A program made the position numbers and the translations under genes. The notes below the pieces were generated by a model. The model searched no databases, was not told the origin of the DNA, and saw only the letters and a list, made by a program, of their open reading frames with translations. From an uncultured Collinsella sp. (lineage in GTDB: Bacteria > Actinomycetota > Coriobacteriia > Coriobacteriales > Coriobacteriaceae), in contig CABUIE010000008.1 in assembly GCA_902491565.1 (NCBI GenBank), positions 23,774-87,773 on the forward strand: a stretch of DNA of 64,000 bases. Direction: 5' to 3'. Below are positions 18,801 to 25,700 of the stretch, piece by piece. Within the stretch, counting starts at the first letter, position 1, and each line of letters starts with the position of its first letter.

Positions 18801-21800
18801 GGCGGCGTTAGTGCCGGTGGCGATAACCTTGGCGTCCTCGCCCTCGCCCTCGACGAGCTCGAAGGAGAACTCGCCGGCAGCAAGCTCGCGCCCGGTCAGG
18901 ACCTTGGTCGCGGTAATCTGGTCGGTGACGCTCGTCTCGACAGGCGTCACGTTATAGGTATTGGTGAACGTAAATGCCACATCGCCGTCCGGCTTGTGGG
19001 ATACGCTCAGATTGCCCTTGCCGTCATCAGTCACGGTGAAGGAAACCTCGCGCGACAGCTTGGCGTCGTTGGTCACGCCAGCGACCTCGCCGGACTCGGT
19101 CACGGTGTAGGTAAAGGTGTGCTCGCGCTTCTCGGGCTTCTCGCCCAGAGCCTTGTTAAGGTCGTCGAGCGTAAAGGTAATCTTGCCAAAGTCGACCTTG
19201 CCCTTGGCATCATTGGTCACACTCGCGTTCGCGGGCATGGGTGCGCCCTCTTCACCGGTCACGGTAAAGGTGAACTTGCCGGCAATGTCAGCCGGGGTCA
19301 AGCCGTCGGCGACCTGCAGGTTCTTGATGCCCGTAAGCGATGCCTCGGCAGCATTTGTGGTGTAGGCGTTCTTGAACTCGATGCTCTTGACGTCCTTGGC
19401 GCCCTTCAGCTCGTGCGTAGCGGCCAGCTGGCCCTTGCCGTTATCGGCAATGGTCGTCACGACAGTGTAGATCGTATCGTCATAGGTGATGCCACCGGCG
19501 TCGCCCTTGACCTCACGCAGCATGTAGGTGTGCTGGCCGATCTCGGTGTACTTGATGGTGCTGAACGTCACCTTGCCGTCGGCGGCGTTCGCAACGGTCT
19601 CGATAAGCTCAGAGTCCTCGCCCTTAACCTCGCGCAGCTCAAAACTGAACTCGCCTTCCGTCAAGTCGCGCCCGGTCAGGGACTTGGCCACGGTAATCTG
19701 GTCGGTAACGCTGGACTCAACAGGATCCGCAGCGTAGACGTTCTTGAACTCGGTCACTTCGGCTTCACTCCAGGCCACCTTCACAGCGGCGCTGAGCTCG
19801 CCCTCCTTGTCGGGCGTTACCGTCACGGTGATCTCCGCGACGTTCTTGCTGTAGGCGATGCCGTCAATCGTGGTCCCGGCATGCTTTTCACTGACCTTGT
19901 AGACGTACGTGCCAGGTTCGGTGTATTCGATCGTGCCGAAGTCGATGGCAGCCTTGCCCTGGTCCAGGTCAGCCTTGCGCACGGTCGCAGTCCTAGCCGC
20001 AGGCATCGGGGCGCCGCTCTCGGATGTCAGGCCAAACTCAAACGCGTCAGCATTCGTCCAGTCGCGACCCTCGAGCACCTTGGTTAGACCAAAGCTGGCC
20101 TTGGTGTTCACCATTGCCGGCGTCATGTCATACGCAAAGCTGATCTTGCCGTTGTTGCCCAGATAGGAATTGACATGCGTCGCAGCCGCCTTGGCGGACA
20201 CGTTGTTCCATTTGGGGTTGAGAACGTCGGTCGCGGTACCAGTGCTGTTGCCGCCCACGCTGCCCTTGGTGGTGTGGAGCTCGTCGATAAAGGCCAGACG
20301 CGCGGTTCCCACGCTAAACGAAAGGTTGCCGTCCTTGTCGGCAACAATAGCGCCGTCAAACTTGGCAGCGTCGCCGCCGATAAACTCGATGACGGCAGTG
20401 GCGGGCTTGGCCTCGCCGTTCTCGCCCTGCTCCTCAAACTCATCCTTGTAGTAATAGGTGCCAGTATCTGTCAGCGAATTCTTTGCAGGCTGTGTGCAGT
20501 CCTTGTCCGTGTAAATGGGAGTCTGCTTCTGGAAGTAGTAGTAGCGGTTGGTGTCGGCCGGCTCAAAGGTCGCAACCGTATCACCCAACGCACCACCGCT
20601 CCACTTGTTCGCGTAGAAGCTCACGGTCTTGGTGCCGTCAACGACAGTCGTATTATGCTCGATGTAGTCCTTGAGCCCCGTGACCTTCTCGGGCGTAAAC
20701 AGGTTGTCAAGTGCGGCGCTCTTCACGCTCGAGGCATACTTCACCTGAATGGGCTTAACGTTGTCGACCGAAAGCTTGCCGTCTACGGTCTTAAAGTGGC
20801 TCAGCGGAATCAACGACGCAGGAATGTTAACCGTTACGATATCGCCCTTCTGGGGATTGTCAGCGCCAGCACGCTGCACGGTGATGAGCAGGTCTTTTGC
20901 CTTGCCGGTGAACTCGTATGTGTCGGTATTGGTTTCTTTGTTGAACGTCTTGCTCGCCTCGGTAAACGGCGTGCCGTTGATGACGACTTCGGTAAATCCG
21001 TCGACCTGCATAAAGTCGCCCAGCTCGTCGGTAAACGTAATGTAGCCGGACTTGGTCTCGTCGTAGCCCTTATGGATTTTGGTCGGATAAGGCGCCTCCG
21101 ATGTGATGGCCTGTGAGATGTCGTCGAAGACCTTCTTGAGCTCTTCGGCGTTGGTCGCCGACTTGTAGTAGTCGGAGTTTTCCGCGCGTGTGCCAAGCTT
21201 GTCGCTCGCATACGACGTGGCATCGGGATAATTACTCGACACGGCGTGCATAAACTTGTTGACGTCGCTTGTCCCCTCTTTCGAGGGATCGTCAGCGGGG
21301 TCCGCTCCACTAAAGATGCCGATGGTATAAACGGTGGCTTTGCCATCCTTCATCTTCTTGGCAGCCGTCACGGCACCCTTGGCGACGTCAGAATCAAACT
21401 CGCTGAAGCTCGTTGGCTTGCCGTCGGTAAAGAACACAACGATCTTCTTGGCATCTGCGCGGCCAAAAGTGATATCCCCGGCCAGTTCCAGACCATAGTC
21501 GGCACGCGTGGCACCGCTTGGTTTGATTCCAGCAACTGTATCCTCAAGAACTTTCACGTTGCCGCCAGAGCAATCGGTCAAACCCTTCATCACCTGCGAG
21601 TTGTTGTACCAAAACTGCCCTTTCTTGTACTGGTCATTGCCGACCTTATTGGTCTTATCACCCGCAAACTTAACAATGGCAACCCTGTGCTGCCTATCGA
21701 CACCCTCGATACCCTCGTTTTGCTTGGCAATGGTATTGATAAAGCTGTTCGCAGCGCTCTTCAGTGCATCGATACGCTTGGTGGAATCTCCGCCACCCAT

Positions 21801-22187
21801 AGGATCATCCATCGAGCCAGAGGCATCCAGCACCATCACGATGTCAAGCGGCGTGGTGACCGTCACGGTTGAATTAGACGTCGAGGACATCGCCGAAAGC
21901 GTGGTCAAAAAGTCCGACTCTTCGTTTTCCTCGGTTGCCTTGACCGTCTTGTCGGTCCAGATTCGACCGACGTTTTGGGTCGTTACCTTATTGCCACCGT
22001 GGCCTGCCGCCCAGATTTCCCAGCGACCGCTGGTGTCGGGGTCGGCGACCTTTCCGGTCATTATCGGTCCGTCCATTCCTGTGCTGGACCTGGCGTTGGC
22101 CTCGGGCAGCATGGCGAATGCTGCGGCTGGCAACACCAGCACTACGGCCAGTATCACCGCCAAGAGACCCCTCGTGTACTTACCCAT
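15888..22187 (-). CDS. Giant VWA and pilin-repeat surface protein with LPTTG sorting signal
   Basis: A 2099-residue cell-wall adhesin. Residues 1-33 are a signal peptide. A von Willebrand A domain follows (about 114-390) with MIDAS motif DASGS at 121. A linker region runs to about 700. Ten Spy0128/FctA-like pilin repeats follow (about 125-150 residues each), recognised by TKVLEGRDWT or DQITVAKSLTGRDL starts, FSFEL strands and YTEIGQHTYMLREV-type E-box strands. These form intramolecular isopeptide bonds in known pilins. The eighth repeat carries an acidic Ala/Glu/Asp insert. The C terminus has LPTTG, a hydrophobic helix and a WGIRKR tail. AAGGGAG precedes the ATG. Function: probable host or matrix adhesion, anchored by a class A/C-like sortase outside this window. 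Confidence 0.95.
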   Translation of the reverse strand: MGKYTRGLLAVILAVVLVLPAAAFAMLPEANARSSTGMDGPIMTGKVADPDTSGRWEIWAAGHGGNKVTTQNVGRIWTDKTVKATEENEESDFLTTLSAMSSTSNSTVTVTTPLDIVMVLDASGSMDDPMGGGDSTKRIDALKSAANSFINTIAKQNEGIEGVDRQHRVAIVKFAGDKTNKVGNDQYKKGQFWYNNSQVMKGLTDCSGGNVKVLEDTVAGIKPSGATRADYGLELAGDITFGRADAKKIVVFFTDGKPTSFSEFDSDVAKGAVTAAKKMKDGKATVYTIGIFSGADPADDPSKEGTSDVNKFMHAVSSNYPDATSYASDKLGTRAENSDYYKSATNAEELKKVFDDISQAITSEAPYPTKIHKGYDETKSGYITFTDELGDFMQVDGFTEVVINGTPFTEASKTFNKETNTDTYEFTGKAKDLLITVQRAGADNPQKGDIVTVNIPASLIPLSHFKTVDGKLSVDNVKPIQVKYASSVKSAALDNLFTPEKVTGLKDYIEHNTTVVDGTKTVSFYANKWSGGALGDTVATFEPADTNRYYYFQKQTPIYTDKDCTQPAKNSLTDTGTYYYKDEFEEQGENGEAKPATAVIEFIGGDAAKFDGAIVADKDGNLSFSVGTARLAFIDELHTTKGSVGGNSTGTATDVLNPKWNNVSAKAAATHVNSYLGNNGKISFAYDMTPAMVNTKASFGLTKVLEGRDWTNADAFEFGLTSESGAPMPAARTATVRKADLDQGKAAIDFGTIEYTEPGTYVYKVSEKHAGTTIDGIAYSKNVAEITVTVTPDKEGELSAAVKVAWSEAEVTEFKNVYAADPVESSVTDQITVAKSLTGRDLTEGEFSFELREVKGEDSELIETVANAADGKVTFSTIKYTEIGQHTYMLREVKGDAGGITYDDTIYTVVTTIADNGKGQLAATHELKGAKDVKSIEFKNAYTTNAAEASLTGIKNLQVADGLTPADIAGKFTFTVTGEEGAPMPANASVTNDAKGKVDFGKITFTLDDLNKALGEKPEKREHTFTYTVTESGEVAGVTNDAKLSREVSFTVTDDGKGNLSVSHKPDGDVAFTFTNTYNVTPVETSVTDQITATKVLTGRELAAGEFSFELVEGEGEDAKVIATGTNAADGKITMSAVKYTKAGTHAYTLREVKGGTISKGVTYSDAEYTIETTITDNGDGTLSATHVLKDDVKAATFENAYSVTPLDAEFDFGLGKAIDGRDWTDSDKFSFTITASEGTPLPDPATVTVSKKDAKDGIAAIKFGKIHYTAAGTYKYEIRENAGNTVGMTYDSHVATAEVTVTEDGDGNLTANVTKKENGRFTNTYRTELNYTAAGGLWLSKYLDGRPMTEGQFTFTVTPADDASARALGLLPGANSFKSPEAAEATVGLIDILAGHEVKFTQADAGKTFKYTVAEKNDGQPGYTYDDAVRTVTIAIADDTAGTLTATTTVSGGPEGTHETVHKSGENKVEKALVPFHNSYSATTNTPGGTAAQVVATKTLTGRPMADGEFWFGIAYQGELVAYENLKPNIGGHVSFDTLHYDTKMLANLEAAGLAHRTDKDGKLAWTINYTAYEDLFGLPNGVSATTWSFGFKVIVVDNGDGTLTATVDYGGVEPLFENVYGADAVDAALTGTKKLQVAEGLTPADITGKFTFTVTADEAGAPMPERTTVTNDAAGNVDFGKIHFTLEDLNRALGVTDDATDKAEADEADEAEADEAEAEEADPAADANVDESEPAAPTAPRSHTFAYTVTETGSAPGVTNDANATRKVSYTVTDDGAGHLSVVRNGDDGAAFTFINTYSVTPTDSVVTDQVKTVKRLTGRDLAAGEFTFDLLEDGVVVASGTNDANGTVTLSPIRYEAPGTHTYTLREACPNALGLYKGVTYDGTTYTVVATVSDNGDGTLAVTHKLEGTTESAGFTNKYHAMPTQVSIGAIKVLEGRELKKDEFSFKLVGEGIESTVTNDADGKISFDKFEYDEPGTHVYTISEVKGDEAGMTYDKSVFTATVNVVDDGEGNLKANVAFTKGDRSVEGIVFNNTYKKPETPTPTPDPGTPKTVTNIVKTVKGFLPTTGDQQAAALLMAFVIAMAGVGALVWGIRKR

Positions 22188-22288
22188 CGTGTCTCCCTTC
22201 TCGCAGGCTCAGACCTTGCATCAGCCTAAAGTTACGGAATGAGACACAATTAGGGCAGGTGACACATGTTCCAGATTCGGTTTTGGGC

Positions 22289-22306
22289 GTGAGACAAATG
22301 TCTCAC
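22289..22306. promoter_or_regulatory. Candidate operator palindrome upstream of adhesin
   Basis: GTGAGAC AAAT GTCTCAC is a 7-base inverted repeat about 100 bp upstream of the adhesin ATG. Further GAGACAC half-sites lie at 22241 and 22314. The spacing suggests a repressor or activator site, but no regulator is identified. Confidence 0.4.
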
Positions 22307-22364
22307 CAAAGTTGAGACACGGCGTTTTCGCAGGAAAACGGGTGCGACTCGGAGCCATCAGGCA

Positions 22365-22390
22365 AAAATGACCCGTTTTCCTCCGTCCCC
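22365..22390 (+). repeat. Short linker repeat copy 2
   Basis: AAAATGACCCGTTTTCCTCC then GTCCCC, differing by one base from the copy at 15540. It precedes element B' as that copy precedes element B. A third, weaker copy lies at 22604-22627. Confidence 0.7.
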
Positions 22391-22413
22391 GGGGAATCAG
22401 TTGGTAACGCTCG

Positions 22414-22571
22414 CCACGAAATCGGGCCATCTACTACGTTTGACTCGATACCCCCGACCATAGCCGCTTTTCATGAAAAACTGCAAGCGTTCTACCTGCG
22501 GTTTTCATTTCGCATTACTTGACGTGGTCGAGGGCTGCCGCCTAAACGTAGTAGATAGGCCCATTTCGTGG
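22414..22571. repeat. Long hairpin element B' (right inner)
   Basis: A 158-nt copy of element B. The left arm (22414-22441) differs from that of B by one base; the right arm is 22544-22571. The inner motif TTCTACCTGCGGTTTT is kept while the surrounding loop has diverged. It is in direct orientation relative to B. The region 22188-22905 holds no gene: it contains the adhesin promoter region, B', A' and the Ech operon hairpin. Confidence 0.85.
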
Positions 22572-22665
22572 CAGACGGGTCACGCGGCAGCCCTCGCAAG
22601 GCAAAAATGATCCGTTTCCCTCTGTCCACGGGAGATCAAGGGCTTCTACGGATATGGTGCTATTT

Positions 22666-22819
22666 CAAAACTATGCCGGATTACGGGGCAAAAGTCGGGA
22701 CCCTCATCCATACCCTCATTTTTTGAAAAACGGCAGGCTATCTACCTGCGGTTTTGTTTTTGTGTTTTTCCGTATGGTCGGAGGTTCGCCATCCAGCCCC
22801 GTAAACCGGCATAGTTTTG
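22666..22819. repeat. Long hairpin element A' (right outer)
   Basis: A 154-nt copy of element A. The outer arms (22666-22689 and 22796-22819) start CAAAACTATGCCGG and pair with one mismatch. The inner motif is TCTACCTGCGGTTTT. The interior differs from A much more than the arms do. It is in direct orientation relative to A. Confidence 0.85.
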
Positions 22820-22850
22820 TTTGCGGCGGCCCAGCCGCGCGTTTAAGCGC

Positions 22851-22884
22851 GGGGCCGGTGGGGCATTTTTGCCCCACCGGCCCC
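22851..22884 (-). terminator. Probable terminator of the Ech operon
   Basis: GGGGCCGGTGGGGC pairs with GCCCCACCGGCCCC around an AT loop, 20 bases past the last Ech gene. There is no T tract, so it may instead protect the 3' end. Confidence 0.5.
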
Positions 22885-22905
22885 TATTCCAGCTCTATTC
22901 CGGCG

Positions 22906-23247
22906 CTATTCCGGTTTGGTTTCTACTGTGGGAGTCTTGTCCGCTGCGACTGGGGTGCGGGCGGTGTCCATAGTCAGGCAGTGCTTGGGGCAGCTCTCGA
23001 TGCACTCACCGCACACCACGCAGGCATACGGGTCGATCGACCACGTTCCGCCCTTGCGATCGACCGCGAGCGCGCCCGCCGGGCAACGCCGTGCGCACAT
23101 GCCGCAGCAGATGCACACGTCCATGTCATTGACGATATGCCCGCGCAAGCGCTCGGGCGCCGTCAGCTTCTCCTGCGGATAGCACACCGTAACCGGCCGC
23201 TTGACCATAGAACCCAAGGCCGTCTTGGCAAATGTCAGTAAACTCAT
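22906..23247 (-). CDS. Ech-type hydrogenase ferredoxin subunit (EchF/HycF-like)
   Basis: A 113-residue polyferredoxin that carries electrons between ferredoxin and the hydrogenase small subunit. It has two 4Fe-4S motifs, CICCGMCARRCP and CVVCGECIESCP, and an N-terminal YPQEKLTAPERLRG segment typical of NuoI/EchF proteins. The C-terminal 25 residues are Thr/Pro/Lys-rich. It is the last gene of the Ech operon, seven bases after the large subunit gene. Confidence 0.92.
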   Translation of the reverse strand: MSLLTFAKTALGSMVKRPVTVCYPQEKLTAPERLRGHIVNDMDVCICCGMCARRCPAGALAVDRKGGTWSIDPYACVVCGECIESCPKHCLTMDTARTPVAADKTPTVETKPE

Positions 23248-23254
23248 GCCGCGC

Positions 23255-24343
23255 CTACCTTTCCGTGCAGCTAATGCAGGGGTCGATGGTCAGGATGATC
23301 ATGGGCACGCTAGCAAGGAGCACGCCCTGCAGCGCATGCGTCAGACCTGCCAGGTTTTGCGACGTCGGCGTGCGCACGCGAAAACGGTCCAGGTTCTTGG
23401 TGCCGTTGCCGCGTACATAGTAATACGCCTCGCCACGCGGTTGCTCAATCACAACCTCGCCACGCGCGCCGTCGGCCGGCGTGAGCTTGGTGCGTCCGCC
23501 GATGCCGTCGTGCGGAATCTTGCCGACAAGCTCCTTGATGATGTCCATGGCCTGCGTGACCTCGGCACAACGCACCTGGCAGCGGGCATAGCAATCGCCA
23601 TCGGTGGCAACAATCGGCTCAAACGCAGCCAGATCCGCATAGGCGCCGTCACCGAACATGCGCACGTCGTAATCCACGCCCGAGGCGCGCCCAAACGGGC
23701 CGACCATCGAAAGCTCCAGCGCGTCCTTCTTGCTGATCACGCCCACGCCATGCAGGCGCTCGCCGCAGCTATTGTCGTCCAAAAACGTATGCACCAAGGC
23801 CTCGTAGTCGGGGCGCATGGCGTCAAGCGTCTGGACAATGCCGGCCAGCTCGGAGTCCTCGATATCGTGCTTAAGGCCGCCGATCTCGTTAATCGAAAGG
23901 ATCACGCGGCCGCCGCAGGTACTCTCAAAAATCTTGAGAATCTGCTCGCGCAGGGTCCACGAACGATAGAACAGCGCCTCGAAGCCAAAGGCATCGGCGA
24001 GCAGGCCCAACCACAGCAGATGCGAGTGAATGCGCGAAAGCTCGTGCAAAATGGTGCGGATATACTGCACACGGCCGGGCACCTCGATGTCAAGCATGCG
24101 CTCGCAGGCGCTGGCATAGCCGCAGCTGTGACCCACGGCGCAGATGCCGCAGATGCGCTCGGCGATGTAGCCAAACTGGTGCATGTCGCGCTTTTCGGTG
24201 AGCTTCTCGAGTCCGCGGTGCACAAAGCCGATCTGCGGAATTGCCTCGATGACGCGGTCGTCCTCGATCACCAGGTCCAGATGAAGCGGCTCGGGCAGCA
24301 CCGGGTGCTGCGGGCCAAACGGAATAACGGAGCGACGTGCCAT
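23255..24343 (-). CDS. Ech-type [NiFe] hydrogenase large subunit (EchE/HycE-like)
   Basis: A 362-residue catalytic subunit homologous to NuoD. The N-terminal Ni ligands are in RICGIC (Cys65 and Cys68) followed by AVGHS. The C-terminal ligands are in DPCISC (Cys356 and Cys359). All four cysteines are present, which separates it from NuoD of complex I. The protein stops three residues after the last cysteine, so a long C-terminal maturation peptide seems absent, as in some Ech enzymes. Reaction: reversible H+ reduction to H2 with electrons from ferredoxin. Confidence 0.95.
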   Translation of the reverse strand: MARRSVIPFGPQHPVLPEPLHLDLVIEDDRVIEAIPQIGFVHRGLEKLTEKRDMHQFGYIAERICGICAVGHSCGYASACERMLDIEVPGRVQYIRTILHELSRIHSHLLWLGLLADAFGFEALFYRSWTLREQILKIFESTCGGRVILSINEIGGLKHDIEDSELAGIVQTLDAMRPDYEALVHTFLDDNSCGERLHGVGVISKKDALELSMVGPFGRASGVDYDVRMFGDGAYADLAAFEPIVATDGDCYARCQVRCAEVTQAMDIIKELVGKIPHDGIGGRTKLTPADGARGEVVIEQPRGEAYYYVRGNGTKNLDRFRVRTPTSQNLAGLTHALQGVLLASVPMIILTIDPCISCTER

Positions 24344-24348
24344 GGACC

Positions 24349-25068
24349 TTACGCCTCCTTTTTCTGCTTGTCGCGGGCGGCCTTGGCGGCAAGCGCCGCG
24401 CGGACCTTGGCCGCTTTCTCGGGATCCATGGCGGCGAGCTTTGCTTCCAGCTCGGCGGCTTTGAGCGCGGCCTTGGCGGCAGCTTCATCGTGCTGAGCAT
24501 CGGAGCCGGCAGCCGCAGCGGGCTGAGCGACAGTAGCACCCGCGGCATCGCCAGCGCCCGCGGCACCCTCCTCCGCAGCGGCCGCGGCAGCAGCGGCCTT
24601 CTCGGCAGCGGCTTTGCGCGCCTTGGCCTCGGCGGCGGCACGAACCTTCATGGCTTTCTCGCGGGCGGCTTTCACCTCGGGCGTGATCACACTCATGGGC
24701 TCGGCGGTCGAGACCTGGTAGAAAAAGCCCTTAAAGTCAATCTGCATATCGGTGATGGCAAGACCAAATAGGTCGTGGGCCTCATTTTCAAACGGAAATA
24801 CCGCCGGATAATACGAGCTGATGGACGGAATCTCCTGGCACTGGTCGATGCCCTCAACCACCAGGTTCTCGATCGCATAGTTTCCGTCCCGCGCGATCTG
24901 CTCTTGCGCAGCGCGGACGTTGATAAACGTATAGACCAGGCGATACGATCCGTCGTCCACACAGCGCTCGGCATGCATCTGCACAAAGCGCGCGCCGGCA
25001 CCCTTGAGCGCCTGGACATGCGGCAACAGCTCGTCGATCCTGACGGTGATATAGATAGCCTTTTGCAT
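24349..25068 (-). CDS. Ech-type hydrogenase NuoC-like subunit with Ala-rich tail (EchD-like)
   Basis: A 239-residue subunit. Residues 1-125 form the 30-kDa (NuoC) domain, with VYTFINVRAAQEQIAR and the signature-like YYPAVFPFENEAHDLFG. Residues about 130-239 are an unusual Ala/Lys/Glu-rich, probably helical coiled extension that the family normally lacks. The start overlaps the EchC stop in TAATG. The tail may tether or organise the complex, but this is inference. Confidence 0.9.
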   Translation of the reverse strand: MQKAIYITVRIDELLPHVQALKGAGARFVQMHAERCVDDGSYRLVYTFINVRAAQEQIARDGNYAIENLVVEGIDQCQEIPSISSYYPAVFPFENEAHDLFGLAITDMQIDFKGFFYQVSTAEPMSVITPEVKAAREKAMKVRAAAEAKARKAAAEKAAAAAAAAEEGAAGAGDAAGATVAQPAAAAGSDAQHDEAAAKAALKAAELEAKLAAMDPEKAAKVRAALAAKAARDKQKKEA

Positions 25069-25688
25069 TACTCGGCCTCCTTTGCAGCGGCGGGCGTCTC
25101 AGCAGGCACGTCGCCAGCGGCGGGCGCTGCGGACTTCCCGGCACGCGCGTCACCGGCGGCGGCCGTGTCACCGGCCCCCGCAGCCACAAACCCGTCCTCG
25201 CCCAGCTCAACGCCACCGTCCCAGGTAGCAGCGCCGCCCACGGTGAGCGGATCGCCGCCGGCGCGCATCACGGCCTCCTTCTGGTCCAGGATGCCGCACG
25301 CCTCCACGATGGCATCGATCACGGTCTCGGGACGAATGGCGCACCCGGGCGCGTACACGTCCACGGGAATCGCACGGTCCACGCCGCCGATCACGTTATA
25401 CGCATCGCGGAACACGCCGCCCGAGCACGCGCAGATGCCGCACGCCACCACGCACTTGGGCTCGAGCATCTGGTTGTAGATCTGGCGCACGACGGGCAGG
25501 TTCTGGGCATTGACCGACCCCGTCACCAAAAAGATATCCGCATGCTTGGGGTTGCCGGTATTGACCACGCCAAAGCGCTCCGCATCGAACAGCGGCGTGA
25601 GCGAGGCCAACACCTCAATATCGCATCCGTTGCAGCTCGAGCCGTCGTAATGAATAACCCACGGCGAGCGCGACATTTTATGATCCAT
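25068..25688 (-). CDS. Ech-type hydrogenase small subunit (EchC/NuoB-like)
   Basis: A 206-residue small subunit holding the proximal 4Fe-4S cluster. Cluster ligands are visible in SSCNGCDIE (Cys19, Cys22), VVACGICACSGG and VYAPGCAIRPE. Residues 1-145 are the NuoB core; residues about 150-206 are an Ala/Pro-rich tail beyond the usual end. GGAGG lies eight bases before the ATG. It is 12 bases downstream of the fused membrane subunit gene. Confidence 0.94.
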   Translation of the reverse strand: MDHKMSRSPWVIHYDGSSCNGCDIEVLASLTPLFDAERFGVVNTGNPKHADIFLVTGSVNAQNLPVVRQIYNQMLEPKCVVACGICACSGGVFRDAYNVIGGVDRAIPVDVYAPGCAIRPETVIDAIVEACGILDQKEAVMRAGGDPLTVGGAATWDGGVELGEDGFVAAGAGDTAAAGDARAGKSAAPAAGDVPAETPAAAKEAE

Positions 25689-25700
25689 GGATGCCGCCTC

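Noticed and set aside
17517..20087. 856-codon open frame on the plus strand
   Set aside because: Antisense to the adhesin repeats; its apparent repeats only mirror the pilin domains.
15342..22819. Adhesin region as a composite transposon
   Set aside because: No transposase gene, no target-site duplication and the flanking pairs are direct, not inverted, copies of structured elements. Kept as a cassette hypothesis only.
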